Source of the DNA: Neckera pumila
Lineage: Eukaryota; Streptophyta; Bryopsida; Hypnales; Neckeraceae
Direction: 5' to 3'
Assembly: GCA_963969595.1 (NCBI GenBank)
Contig: OZ018409.1
Coordinates: forward strand, 24,875,282 to 24,939,281
DNA length: 64,000 nt
The translations under genes and the position numbers were made by a program. Positions 36,795-50,144 of this stretch are shown piece by piece (positions within the stretch are counted from its first letter, which is position 1; every line of letters begins with the position of its first letter). Below the pieces are notes generated by a model. The model ran no database searches. It saw nothing but the letters and a program-made list of their open reading frames with translations, and was not told the origin of the DNA.

Positions 36795-39602
36795 CATATT
36801 TATTGTAATTTGGTAGTTCAAACCAGATTAGACCAACAATGTACGTTGAACTTGTTTTTGGGGGGATAAATTGCTAACTCTTTTGCTTATTGTGGACCTT
36901 GTATTTGTAGGTGCAATGCATCAACTCATTAATGAGTTCAAATGCAAATTTATGGCACATAGTCTCATGGATGCACTCAACATGGTTTATCCATAGTATA
37001 GATTATAGAGTGACTACAAAACTAGCTCCCGCAAGTACCCTAATGTGATCAAGAATATTTTGGTTAGCCCTAGATGGATTTGTGAAAAAAGATGGCAATA
37101 AACTTAGGTCACTTGTTTTGAATTGCTCTCAATTGGAGTTGCAATAGCCACTATTTAAAGTGACCATATTTTCAAATTCCATGGCAATTACAAAGCCATT
37201 GTTTTTGGTGAATCCACTTTCCAAGCTTTGGATGTATTTGGATGCAAACTTGGCCCTTGCCAAAAATTTCAGTGGGTATATGAAACTCACAGAGATTGCC
37301 ATGATCCATGTGCTTGGTTTTGCCAATAATGACTCTCGCTTTTTCTCCTTGTCATTCTGGTTCGGAATAGTCTGGATGCCAACTTGGGAGTAGTAGTTGG
37401 CATATAGGCACAACAAGTGTATATAATAAAGAGCTTTTCATATAAAGAATGTTCCTAATAGTGGGTTCATTTAGCTTAGCGGTACCGCTATGGTGTTATA
37501 GGGTAGTAAATTTCTCTAGCTAGCATTGTACATGAGTAGTTTAATTAGTGATGTAGTGATCATCCTTGCATGGTGATTGAATTAGAGCTTAGTTGTTTAG
37601 AACATAGTTTGAAAAGTGGCCCTTTTGTTTAATTTTCATCATTTGTGCATGGTTTTGGAATTTGTCGAGATAACATTCTTGTTTGATGAAGCTTTTTTCC
37701 TAGTTATGTTTATGTACAAGATTTCTGACATGGATTGGTGAATGATCAGTGCTTCACTACTTAGGGCTTGCCATCTAATCCAAAATCCAAATCTATTCTT
37801 CAAATTTTGCTTGCAAAGTTCTGGTTTTGTATTGTAAACTTTCAAATGTATATCCATTGCTTTGTGTAGCAATTTGACGTTGCTTGATAGTTTTATCAGC
37901 ATCTAGCATAATAGTTGTTGTTTTTTGAATTTTTTTCAAAGAACATTATACTTCAATGAAATTGTATTCATGGTAATGTTGCAAGATTTTGTAGCAAAAA
38001 GATGGATGCTTCACTGCTTTGAAGCATTGTCATTCAATTTGAAGTCCATTTGTCTACTTCGTCACTTTTAATTTTGAGTCTTTGCTTTTTGGTTTTGTGC
38101 ATATATTGCAAATGTGATCACTTGATGTTGAAAGTGTTGTTTAACTCATGATTGTTTATCTTGTACTTGAACTTGTGGTAGCATTTGAAGAAGTTAGAAA
38201 TTCTACCTACATTGTTCAGTCTCAAATTTCTTCAGAGTACTAATCACTTTGAATTTTCACTGCTTACAACAATTTTATAGTCATAAGTTTCTTACTTGAG
38301 CGTCTTTTGTGTTTTGCAGGTCCACCACTTTGCAAGGCAGGAGTATTTTTTCATGTTTAGAACTCTAGATGATTTCCTTTATTGTTTTCTTTTGGTCATG
38401 CAATGTAAATGTATAATCTTCTTGCAATATGCTTCTCTTTGATTGATTGGTTTATGTTTTTCTCGAAATATGTCCTTCACTTTAGATTCCCGAATGAAAT
38501 GAATTGAAGCCCAATTGCATTTTCTTTTTTCTATTGTTGTAGTCTCTGGGGTAGTCTCCTAACTACTTTTAAGATATCATTGTTGTCAATATTACAGCAA
38601 AATTCTTGAACTTGTTGCCAAATCTAACACCCTACGATAACATATTGATGCCAATTGTTTCCACATAATTAGCAAAAATAAGGCCCCCATGCTTCAAATT
38701 GCATAGACAGTAGCTACCTTCAATTTGAGCCGAAAAAAATGAAGAAGCCAGAAAACTCAGAAACACTTGAAAGACTTTAAAACTGTTGGTCTGAAAAACA
38801 TTGTGGTGCTATCCAAGACAGGGCCCCAGAAGGTCAACTTAATTCTATAATAGTCTGCTCTAAAAGCAAGTGGCCTCTAAAAGCGATCGTGACACAGAGG
38901 TAAATTTTGCTTTCTTCAATGTACTAGCAGTGTACATTTTAAGAGGTAGTCAGTTTTAGTGACTTTTGCATTTGAACTTCAAAGATTTATAACTAACTCC
39001 AAAAAGTTCCAAAAAAGTATGAAATGACTTAGGCTAGATGCCAATTCCATTTTTCTTCCTACAAAAATTTACTGGAAATTGTTTCAAGGAGTTTAGCTTC
39101 CCCGAAAAGGCAATCAGCTCGGTTTAAGAGCAGACTACCTTACCTCTCCTGCAGTCAATTCGGTAGCCGTGCTGTGTGGCTGAAGTCCCTCAGTTTCCGT
39201 CTTCCAGAGATTTCGTTACCAATTCGTGGAAACGGAGCCCATTGGCAAATCCTTCACCTTGGTGACGAGTGGAAGCAAAATCTCAGTCTTCTGACTTGAA
39301 TTTCCTCACACCCATGTTCCAATCGGAGAGCCGCTGCGCAATTCAATCTTCTAGTGCAGGAATTTCGCCAGTCGAGGATGATTGCCCGCATTCGAGTTTC
39401 AGCAGTTGCGTTTCCGGCATTCATGTGGATTCAAGAGCGATTTTAGTTCTGCATGCACAATCGCAGAGCTTTCACTTGCAATTGGCGTCCTGTACGAGAA
39501 CTTCGATTGATTTCATGACTTCGCATTCGTGATATATATCCGTCAGAACGAGCTCCTAATTTCTGGAAAATATTGGGTACTTCTCCATTCTACCTCTAGT
39601 CG
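36795..39602. other. Intergenic region before the ABC1 kinase gene
   Basis: It is mostly AT-rich. The plus strand at about 36910-37080 can be read as LMDALNMVYP and KYPNVIKNILVSPRWI between stops, perhaps a very old transposase relic. From about 39120 the base composition becomes more balanced, marking the kinase promoter and 5' leader. Confidence 0.4.
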
Positions 39603-39650
39603 CTTGATTTTGAGCTTGATTTTGAGCTTGATTTTGAGCTTGATTTTGAG
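39603..39650 (+). repeat. 12-bp repeat, four perfect copies
   Basis: CTTGATTTTGAG is repeated four times without change, 85 bases before the kinase start codon, probably inside the 5' leader. Copy number could vary between individuals. Confidence 0.95.
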
Positions 39651-39734
39651 AACTAAACCTAGAATTCATTTTCTTGTTTGAGAGGGAGAGCTTGTTTGCG
39701 CCAGGCTTTTTCCAATGCGGTGAGCGTTTTGGCT

Positions 39735-42700
39735 ATGGCGACAATTCAAGCCATGTTAGCGGCGTCCGCTTTGCATGACGTGCGGAGAGGTTTGGTTCCG
39801 GTCAGTACGCAGTACCCCAAGCGTCCCTTTGTTGGCTTTTCTCTCGGGGTGGCACTCCCCAGCAGACATCGTTATCGAATTTCGTGCCAAGCTGACAAGC
39901 AGGATCCATGGGAGCAGACGGTCTCCCAGCCCGACACTTTCACGCTTTACTCGGGGTACATTGCGGACGCAGCGATTGAGGAAGCGGACCAGTTAATTGA
40001 ATACAATGCGGATAAGATTGCTGCGGTTTTCAGGGGTCGCCCGTTTCTGCTGGCGCGGAGGTTGCTTCAGATTGCGAGAACGCTCGGATGGTGGGCTGCG
40101 GTTCGGTATGCTGATACGCTCTTCGGGAAGGAAGACACCAATTTCAAGGTAATGATGTCGAATCTTTGTGTTGCTTTCTTCTAACCTAAAGTTTTAGCTA
40201 CTCCAGAATTAAGTGTCCACTTTGAACCACCTTGAACCTCATGTTTTTAAGGTTGTTTTGAGTAGCTCATATGGAGACTTTCTTGTGTCCAACTTTATTT
40301 AGGTTGCAATGAACACATGAAATGTTCTTCATTGATTCTGGTGATATAAAATTTAGGAACCCTTCTGAATTATGCTTTTCATCACAAAATGATCAATGAA
40401 ATTTGTATTAAAACGTTTTCAACAAAACTGCGGACACTTATTTCTGGACGGAGGATATTTCTGCACGGAGGGATTATAAATTGTAGATTCAAGTTGCGAC
40501 GTCTTTGTGTGGTGCTGGTGTGTGGCTTCGGGATTATGAATTCCTTATCACGATTACGACATAATGGTTGAACGTGATATGGTTTTGCAGAAACGCGCAG
40601 CACAACTACGAAGAGCTCTCGTGCAACTTGGTCCTGTATGTAACAATTCTGCAATTTCTTTGGCGTTCTTAACAAAAGCATTAGAGGGTTTGAAAGACAT
40701 AGTGACATGTTTTTTTTTAACTGAATTCTAATAATTCGGAGCTGCATGGCTCTGGACACATACTCTGGAAGGAGCTGATCTTCTGTATGGTTTTGAATGG
40801 CTTTGTTTGTTCATTGGTATGTGGCAGGCATTTGTAAAGATTGCACAGGCGGTATCTTCACGCCCTGTAAGTATTCAATTTCCTCCCCTTGTGCTCTTCA
40901 GGTTTCTTTACTAGTTGCATTTTTTATAAAAGTGAGCTTTGAGTTCGTTGGTCGAAGGATTTCTGAAATTCTTGGAATTGGATGACAGGATGTCATTTCG
41001 CCAGAGTATTTGGATGAACTTGCTCTGTTACAGGACCGCATTGCTCCCTTTTCCACTGAGCTCGCCTTAGAAATGGTTGAGCAAGAGCTGGGTGTTTCAA
41101 TGGACCAGCTGTTTACAGAAATCTCACCGCAGCCAATTGCCGCTGCTTCTCTTGGACAGGTACAATTAAAGTTGCCATAATGTTACTCCTTCCCACTGAT
41201 TTCTTTATGGGCGACCTAATAACAGTGAAAGAAGCGGTCGTCATAAGCGGTGTGACAATGAGAATGAAGAAGTTGGAATGCTTGGACTTTCAGGTCTATC
41301 AGGCACGGCTGCGTCCCAATGGCAAACTAGTGGCCGTGAAGGTGCAGCGGCCTGGAGTCAGGGCAGCCATGGCACTCGATCTGTTTCTTTTACGTAAGCT
41401 GGCTGGTTTTGCGAAATCATTCCTGAAACTCAATACAGATCTTCCAGTTAAGGGCCTGCTCTTTTGTCTTTTTGACTTGTTTTTGATATTGTTGTGTGCG
41501 AATTCCCTTGGAGGTGGCTTCTGGTGCTCTCGCTTGTGCAATTGAACACAGGGTAAATGACTTGCTGCATTTCTGAAGTAATGGACTCGTATTTTAATTT
41601 GTGGAGCTGACAGGTGCTTTGTGGATTCTCAGAGTGTTGTTGACGAGTGGGCTTCAAGTTTGTTCAAAGTAAGCCCACTCACTCGCTCACCGGGTTCCAA
41701 TTCTGTTTTCTTCTTGCCTTGCTAACAATGTTGATTTTCAATGTAACATTAACACTCATTATTCGATAATGTCAGGAAATGGACTATCAGGCAGAGGCTC
41801 GTAATGGTATACGATTTCGGTGAGATCTCCCTCTTAGATATGATTGGAGAATATTACAACTAGTGCCGGCCCTCAATGTTACTTCGTTTGTCAAAATATT
41901 GTGCACAATTACTTTCGTCGCAATGATTGTACAGATGATATCAAAATTGATATTTCCGTTGATCGTGTACCATAGAACCACTGCGGCTGGATTTGTTATA
42001 CGTTTCTTGACTATCGTCATGGATTGTAGTGGGGAGGGAACTTATTTAACGCATAAGTGGTTGGCAGAAAACTGTTTGGATCTCTGCCTAATGTTGTGGT
42101 GCCCGAGATGTATTCAGAGCTCACCAGTCGTCGGGTTCTTGTTATGGAATGGGTTGAGGTATGCCCTTTCTTACTTGATGCAAGCTGTAAATGAAATATT
42201 GCAGATCTCCAGTACATCCAAACATGAAAGACGTGACATGTGTGCAGAGATTGTTCTTTACCTTTTCTGTCACTCAGAGAGATTGTAGGCTTAGTCTTCA
42301 CTCGATAATGTCGTGAAGTTTCGAATTGGCTCTCCTGCAGGGACAACGACTATCAGAAATCAATGATCTTCGGCTAGTGGAGGTAATGTAATTAGTAATT
42401 TGCTCCTGCATTGCATGGACAAAATCTTGAAGCGCACATGAAGATACTTTTGTGAACACCTAAAGCATGAGCATAGAATTTTGTGAATTTTATTGGTTTC
42501 GGTCTGTTCAAGTGAAATTTCACCATGTGTGATGTTTCTTGTCTATAAACCAGGTGGGGGTTTTCTGCTCACTCACACAATTACTAGATAGTGGTTTCTA
42601 TCATGCGGATCCCCATCCGGGAAATTTATTGCGCACCCCAGATGGTAAATTAGCGTATCTGGGTACGTTCTGCTGCCACTCTTTGTTGAAGGTTCTGTTG

Positions 42701-45700
42701 CAGTCAACAAATGATTTAGATTTAGGAGATACATTTTATTCTTGAAATAGAGCCTTTGATTTCCATGTTAAAAGAAATCGAGTGTGTATGGACTGGATGA
42801 GAATACTTCAGGATTCATATATTCTTATCGTTTAATTCACCTTACTGTTATCTGCTCGTTGATATTGTATTTTCCTGCTTACAAGTTGTATGAATTGCCT
42901 CCTTATTTGATGAGTTCAGATTTTGGAATGATGGGTGAAATGAAGGAGAATCTTAGAGATGGGTTGATTGAGGCTTCAGTCCACCTTGTGAACAGAGAAT
43001 TTGATTCTCTTGCTGGTGATTTTGTCACTCTCGGGTAAGTGATGACTTGATCCTTTCATTATTCATATTGGAGGTGTTTGTGACTAAAGATTTTGTGGGA
43101 TATAAATGAACTTTTTTTTTAATAAAAACTTGGCGGTTAATATAATTTGAAATATTGATTATGTGCAAAATCTATGTTAAATTACGCACTAGGTTACACT
43201 ATGTGCTATGGTGAACAGTGAGAAAGATTTTATATTCAATTGTGACCTCATGTTTGTATCTCGTGGCAGGCTTCTCCCACCAACTGCGGAGAAGGGTGAA
43301 GTATCGAAAGCTCTGACAGGTCCCGATTTTGGAAGTGCCCTTCTCTTATGTAGCCATTGAAGCGCTCATTACACATAATATCTTACTTTCATGTTTTCAT
43401 AATATGTTTTGTTCTGAAGAACCAAATCAATTCGAAAACTTGGTTGGGATTCTAAAGTATTAAGAAAGAGATCAGATTGGCTCTACATTGTTCATGGCAA
43501 GGACTAGAGTGCATTTGCAGTAGTTGGTAACTTCTGGCGAGGTTTATAGCTCTGGGGTTTTCTTTCTCTATCAATGGTTAACCCTTCATGGATTTTTAAA
43601 TACGACTTAGTATATTGCAGGTGTGTTTCAAGACGCTGTAAGTAAGGGTGTTCGGAATATAAGCTTTGGAGACTTGTCAGGGAAACTAGGGGTCACTATG
43701 TACGTACTTCTGTGCTTTAACCAAATTAGTTCGTGCTCATGTGACTTGCTGCATCGAGTGAGTTCCCAGATTTAAGTGCCGGATTTATTGCTTCTGAGTT
43801 ATTGCAGAATGACAACTTATTCTTTGGTGAGACAATTAGACTCGTGATTTTGAAATTGCTTAACAGAGTTCCACTTTATGCTGGCAGGTATAACTTCAAG
43901 TTTCGCATACCGTCCTACTTTTCGCTTGTTATCCGAAGGTTGTTTGCTTTTCACTTGGTTTAATTAATCACTAACTCGACTTTTTTCTCTTTCCCTAGAT
44001 GCTCCACAAATTTTTCGCGTTCGCTTTTTGTGTTGCCGTATGCCAATCATCAGTAGATATATAAGTATCCGTCTTACTCAAATATTGTTTTGTACAGTTT
44101 GACAGTACTTGAAGGCATTGCTCTCAGTAGTGACCCCAATTATAAAGTCTTGAGTAGCTCTTATCCGTGGATAGCCCGGAAAGTTCTCACTGATAAATCA
44201 CCAAAGATCCGTTCCACTCTTCAGGAACTAGTGTATAAAGTAAGTTATATATCTTCCTTCCTCTTTGGTCAAACGAACATATTGAGGCAACGGTTGTGGA
44301 GCCTGAAAGCAACTGTTGTGTACTTAGGCTAAAGGATGAGGAGTGAAGATAAAATGCGTTTCATTTTATTTTGCTGTTACGAGATGTATTGTGCAGAATG
44401 GTATGCCTTGGCGCTGTGATAGTCTTATATATGTTTGGGGAATGTTTGTGGACAGGATGGCGCTTTTAGAATTGATCGGCTCGAATCACTATTAACAGAG
44501 GTGAGCGCTTACGCTTTGCCTTTTCATCCCTTCATATTGAATCTAGCCGATTGTGTGATTGAATAGGAATCAACGATTACATTCGCCACCTTCCTAGTGC
44601 CCTTGCTAGAGCACTTCTAAATAACAGGATTTCGTTCCCATGTGGTGTGTGATGATTGTAGTCAATGAGACAGCCGATCGAGGATCCGGCAATGCTAGAA
44701 AACAGGCCAACCGAGAGGCTAGAAGAGAAAGTAGAAAGGGATACACGAGCTCTTGCCAAACGCCTTCTTACCTTTGCATTGACAGAACAGGTGTTTTCCT
44801 TATCTCGTCCTTCCTTTGCGCATAGCAACAGTTTTTGGTTAATGAATTGATTAGTCGTTTCTGCCGGATCTATTTAATGTGAGGAGAACTTCTCTGGTCT
44901 AACTGCTATGGGTTGACTCATTTTGGGTTCAAATAATGTTCCTGATGTTTAAGCTTAATATTTGTTTACCCGAACGGTGGAAAATAACTAAACGTTGTCG
45001 CAAACTGTTCCAATTACATTTTACGGAAGCACTGACATGACATTTACTGGCAGGGTGATTTCGTAAGAGAACTGATATTGGAGGAACTCGCAAAGGTACA
45101 TTTCTCTTCACAAATTTTTGTTTTCTTAGTGACCAGCAGGGTATGAATTCTCTTGGTAGACATACATCAACTGGAATATTAGTTTTTCGAATGCCACATT
45201 AATGAGTGAAGGATTGGAATTGCTGATGATATTGCAGGGTGTAGATGCGTTGAATCGAGTGGCATTTGACGCATTAGCGCACACCATACGAACACGCTCC
45301 CCAATAAATCTCCCATTGATTGCACCTGTAACTGAAGACGAGGATCTGAAGAATATAGAAAATCTTCGGCAGATCATGGCAGTGCTTAACAGGTCTAACT
45401 CTAGTTCAGGAGCTGGAACTGCGGCAAGCTTGACTACAGGCGGAAATGCAGCAACCTCCTCCTCAACCAACTTTCGAACTACCACTCAGGTACTAGTGGA
45501 AATGAAATTATTAATCCTGTGTTTCCAATATCATAGGATGCTTATTTCTACATGCATCCCCTCCTAAGTTTCAGGTATTTATGTTTCAGTCGACTTTCTC
45601 TTGTGTAACATAAGGTGTCTGCTTGGTAAGAAGTGGTCTAAATTTCAGCTTCAATTGAATTCCAGGTTAGCGCCTCGAATCCAGGTGATCTTGTGCAGAC

Positions 45701-46528
45701 GACTAAGGTTGAGACGGTTGGAAATAGTCAGAACGGGGCAGCCATGGAAACGAGCCTCGTGGATAGTAACAATGGAATGGACATTATTCAGAGAACGGAA
45801 GTTTTGGACAGTGACAGTAATGGTCAGGTGGTGCCGACGACACAAGTTTTCAAGGGTGCGAATGATACCGACATTGTAGAGAGGACACGGTTTGTGAAAG
45901 ATGATATACCACAGAATACTCTTTCAGTGGATGAAATCAACGATCTTGTGCAGAGTCTTCGTGGATTGCAACAGTACTTACCACTACTATCTGTATTTCC
46001 TGAGGTGCATGTCTTGACCCCCGTCCCTCATCCGTATTTGTATTTGCTCTTGTATTCCCAGGAATTGCAGACTGATTGTGAGTGGTTAATCTGGCAAAAG
46101 AGAATTTGATGTGGTGTATTTCATGGGTTTTTTTGTTTATGCGAGGGTAATGTTTTTATAGCATTTTGTTTTTGCTTTTTTATAGCTTCCCTTTCAAGCC
46201 CAGCAGCAAGCGATTCTCCTCCCGGCAGACCTTGCAGGCAGGATAGCATCGCGTGTTGTGGCCCGTACCATCAGGGGAAGCATCCCCACCAATGGTAGTG
46301 ATCGGTTCAACCCTTCCAAGGTTTTATTCTAAACCTTGGCTCTCACCTTGCAAATGGCCTCTTTCTTCTAGGCACAGGGATTTGTACCTAGCGTCATGCT
46401 GAACTCCACTTCAAGTCCCACCATCGTATGTGTATACTATTCCTTTTCGTCATCTTGGTCAGTAGAGTCGTGAAGTTCAAGATTGAGGTGCTCTAACTCG
46501 ATTCCGTGGTGTATTGCAGGATTATTAA
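39735..46528 (+). CDS. ABC1K3: Plastid ABC1/UbiB-family atypical kinase (ABC1K3-like)
   Basis: Predicted exons: 39735-40148, 40591-40635, 40828-40866, 40989-41159, 41294-41446, 41633-41668, 41776-41819, 42068-42158, 42341-42382, 42554-42662, 42920-43034, 43270-43319, 43621-43699, 43888-43938, 44098-44239, 44456-44500, 44662-44790, 45054-45095, 45238-45489, 45666-46004, 46186-46320, 46372-46425, 46520-46528; 861 residues, all phases agreeing. The first ~55 residues look like a chloroplast transit peptide. Kinase marks follow: [14 protein letters not shown] (KxGQ region), [11 protein letters not shown] (Ala-rich loop), VAVKVQRPG (lysine), HADPHPGN (catalytic) and LDFGMMG (DFG). [19 protein letters not shown] and [15 protein letters not shown] match ABC1K3, a plastoglobule protein of prenyl-quinone and tocopherol metabolism. 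The Ser/Thr-rich C-terminal extension makes it longer than the ~700-residue relative. The last two small exons are the least certain. Confidence 0.9.
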
Positions 46529-47249
46529 GACTAGCGTCTAGTAGTCGAGACAAGCTAAATTACTCAGAGCTGCTTCAGCAATTTATTCAACAGTGTCCGC
46601 TTCGTAGTTTATGAAGCATGGCATGCCCATTCTTGGTGTTACCTGTAATGCATGTACGAGCAATCGCCGCATGTCTAGTTTGGTATCATCTGTACTCTGA
46701 CGTTTGAGATACAAAATCATTTCAAGGCTTGTGTACAACCTGATTGAGCTCTAGGTTGAAACGATACTGTAGCATTAGTCTTTTGTCTTTGTATTCTATA
46801 ATCCAAACTTGAACTTTCAATGTGTTAGAAGCATTACCCTGACAAATGAACTGTAATTCATGCTGTCACATGAACAACCAGTGTCACCCCAATCGAGTAA
46901 ATTAATAATCACTTTCGCAACCTCCTTTCCGCTCCACAAGCATCAGTTATCTACATGACATTCAGTTTGCGTCATCTACTACCAAGCAAATTTGCTGGGC
47001 AGACATGATTGTGTATCAATGAGGTTTAATATTTATAGTCAAACTGTAATTATCGGTTGAGGTTAGGAGAAGTTTGAGGATGGAGTTTAAATATCATATG
47101 CAAAAGTTACAAGAGGTCAAAGTTCAATTGGTAGATTTTTTGAATCTCGTCCTTAATTTCAATGTCCTAGAATTGAAGATTTTGCATTAAATTTAAAATT
47201 ATAAGATTTATTGATTACTAGATTTATTAATTTACTAGAGCATGCTTCT
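46529..47249. other. 3' flank of the kinase gene
   Basis: It holds the presumed 3' UTR and then AT-rich DNA. Near 47096-47140 lies a piece (TATGCAAAAGTTACAAGAGG ... AGTTCAATTGGTAGATT) matching the SINE-like patch at 19911. Confidence 0.4.
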
Positions 47250-47403
47250 GGGTATACACTTGTAATTAGTTTATCCTTCTTATTAGCTTAGGCAAATTAT
47301 TGTTGATTCTTATCAATGAATTGAACGGGTATACACTTGTAATTAGTTTATCCTTCTTATTAGCTTAGGCAAATTATTGTTGATTCTCATCAATGAATTG
47401 AAC
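47250..47403. repeat. 77-bp tandem duplication
   Basis: GGGTATACACTTGTAATTAG starts at 47250 and again at 47327. The two 77-bp copies differ by about one base, so the duplication is recent. Confidence 0.95.
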
Positions 47404-47714
47404 CTTTGTATTGCTCGTTAGTGCAATATCATTGCCACCTCACACTATCGAATCTTCTTGCTATGGTCTATTTTCTACTAGAATTGACATTTTGTAAGTA
47501 GGTTCACATTAGTCAAGAGGCAAATGTTTTATATTGAATGCTTTGAATTTTGGATTTCAAAATGTTACGAGGACCACTAGAAAGGGCCAAAAGTAGTAGC
47601 CAAATTTTCTCCCAAATCAACAAGCAACTTTGCTATAAGAAGCTATGTCCATGTAGTACAAGTTCACTTGTTGTTCAAGCAAGGTTCTAGTCAAATTTCC
47701 TCACATGTAATAGA

Positions 47715-48691
47715 TTAACCCCAAAGTGACAAAGAGGACAGAAAGTGTCCTCACAGAGTTTCAAGTCCAGTTCAAAGTGCTGTAACTTTTGCATTCAAGG
47801 TCCAAATTCAATAAGACTTGTTGGAAAAGTTGCGTTCTCCCTTCTAGTTTGTATGTTACAATTTTCAGAGCAATTCAAGATGTTTTGCTTTTTTGGAAGC
47901 CAATCAAAGTTCACAACTTCAATTTGAGTTCACCAAATTGCATTTTAGGGTTGCAACTTCGGGGCCTTGTATCTCCTTCATCCATTGCTCATTTTCAATA
48001 AAAATTTGTTGGATTTTGTTCCCCTTGAAGTATAATTATTGTGGTTAAGTTTTCATGTCAATCCTAGTTGTTTTGAATGTTTGGGAGCAACTCGAAGTTC
48101 AAACACCTGCCATTTTGGGAGTGTAGTGAACTTTGGCGGCTTGTTTCTTCTTCATACAGAGTCTATTTTCAATAATTCTTTTTAGAAAAGTTGTGCATAC
48201 TAGTATAGTTTTTGTGGCTAAAATTTCATGTTAATCCAAGAATTAATGAGTGACTGAGAAGCATTCTAGTAGAAGGAGGTTTAGCTTTAGATGTGTTTTT
48301 TGCAAATTTTCTTGCTGATTTTTGACATTTCAAAGCCGTTTTGTAGACACAATGATTCAATTGAATGAATTTTTTTTTCACCAATGTGTTTGTATATTAG
48401 TTTTGAATCTTTTTGTAGTGTAAAGTTTTTCATTTGAGTAGGTTTAGAAATCAAACTTCACCCCCAAATGTGTTTTTGGGAAAGTTTCAGCATCCATTTT
48501 CAATACTAAAACATTATGATCTTGCAATCTATGGGGCCAAATGACTTCAAATTTTGTAGATGTCATCTACAACATGTACATTACAAGATTGTACGATTGA
48601 GATTTGTATAACTTGAAGACATTTAGATCCATAAAGCTTCAAAGCAATGATGTTTTTGAACCCCAAAAATTGAATGTCACTTTGGGGTTAA
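47715..48691. mobile_element. TTAA-ended element with perfect 16-bp inverted tips
   Basis: Left tip TTAACCCCAAAGTGAC (47715) is exactly mirrored by GTCACTTTGGGGTTAA (ends 48691). Length is 977 bp, close to the 932-936 bp of the other complete copies. Most of the interior has diverged, but a TTATGATCTTGCAATCTATG block near 48510 recalls the CTTGCAATCTATG block of 26138-27073. It is non-coding. Confidence 0.75.
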
Positions 48692-49199
48692 ATAACAAGC
48701 TAAGCCCTTCAAGTTTGTTTTCAAATGAATTTCTGACAAAAAAAAGGCTTAGGATTTTTTTGATTTGTCTCAAACTACTAGAACCACTTCAATAGTGAAT
48801 AGAGTTTGCTAAGCACCACTTATAGGCTGCATAGTCAAAACATTGTTCATTAATCAGTATTATATAGGCCCTGACTGCACAAACCTTAGTCTTAGTCTAG
48901 GAGCAAAACCCATAACCTACTTCAAAGAAATTTTTGATTCCTCCCTTGGGTTAGCCGCTAGGCCATCAAATTTTGTTTAACCTTGTAAGGACAGGCTAGT
49001 CTCCGTGAAAATCTTCTTTTTTGATATAGTGTGCATCATCTATAGTGCAAATCAAAAGCACTCATTTAAGGACAAACTACTGTAAAAGCTCTCTCCTTTT
49101 GTACGAAATTCCAAGGATGAACAATTGCACTTTTGTCCTACATGCAATGATTCTTTGTCATTCATCGGTCATTCATTCAGCGTTACAGGGTTAAGGTTT
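48692..49199. other. Gene-free AT-rich DNA
   Basis: No feature was recognised. Confidence 0.5.
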
Positions 49200-49514
49200 A
49201 AGGTAGGAGGTCCATAAATCGCTCATCTAAAAGCTGAAGCTGAATTTTGGGGAGGTAAAACTTCTTAAAATGTTTTTCAGTAAATTTTCCATAAAAGGCA
49301 AGAGAAATTGGCATCTAACCCAAGTTGTTTCATATTTTTTGAAGCTTTGTAGGATTAGTTATGAATTTTTGAAGTTGCGGAAAAGTGCATTTTTGTGGGC
49401 TCTAAAACCGACCACCTCCTCAAATGCACACCACTTGTACATTGGAAAGTGCAAAATATACCTCTAGAGCCTGATTGGTTTTAGAACCCACTCTATTTTA
49501 GAACCTCCTACCTT
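49200..49514. mobile_element. MITE, AAGGTAGGAGG family, short copy
   Basis: The left end AAGGTAGGAGGTCC is mirrored at the right by GAACCTCCTACCTT. The interior (GTTTCATATTTTTTGAAGC, TTATGAATTTTTGAAG) resembles that of 55385-55872. No clear target duplication was found. Confidence 0.7.
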
Positions 49515-49815
49515 AGTTCATGCAAAGCCTTCTCCCATTCGGTTCCGTGCCAACGATTCAAGTACAAGAACCTCCTAATACCTCCTAATACCTTCGACCT
49601 TGACGCTTACCCTGCACACTTGCTATAGCGTCAATTTGGGATACACAATCTGCTGTGAACTCAACTTGTCGCACACACTTTGCTGCAAACACAATTTGGC
49701 GTAAACAGTGTTTGCTGAAACCACAATTTGCTAGAAAATTTCTTCCCACTGGAACCGAAAGGAACGGCCACGAACCGCCCGTCCATAACTTATCCCACCA
49801 CAGCCCCGCCCCGCC

Positions 49816-49845
49816 CCACACCACACCACACCACACCACACCACA
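49816..49845 (+). repeat. (CCACA)6 microsatellite
   Basis: Six exact CCACA units follow a CCCCGCCCCGC run, about 300 bases before the sugar transporter start codon, in its presumed promoter or leader. Confidence 0.95.
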
Positions 49846-50144
49846 ACCGCCCCGCGAGATCCGCGTCTTTCACCATTTTGCATGCCCATGTCAGTCCCGA
49901 CCTCCAGATTCCTTGCCAGCTTCCAATGCCAGGCCTCCATTTCTCTCCCGCAACGGAGTGAACAAATGGCACAAATGCGCGAACATAGAACCAAAGACGC
50001 TACTGCCCATCATACAGCAGCCACTGTTCCAAGCACACTCCACTTCCAAAGATTCTCTTCTGGGTGAGCATTCGAACATTGCGCTGCTGGAGTATCCGAA
50101 TTTCTTCACGAGGGTGAAGGAATTGGGTGCAGGAGTTCGTGAGC

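Noticed and set aside
37471..37520. tRNA-like string near GGTTCATTTAGCTTAGCGG
   Set aside because: No box B at the right distance and no cloverleaf.
37129..37902. Minus-strand open frames of 87-95 codons
   Set aside because: No family resemblance and typical of chance frames in this AT-rich stretch.
39269..39532. Open frame upstream of the kinase gene
   Set aside because: It starts with GTG, lies in the presumed promoter or leader and shows no homology.
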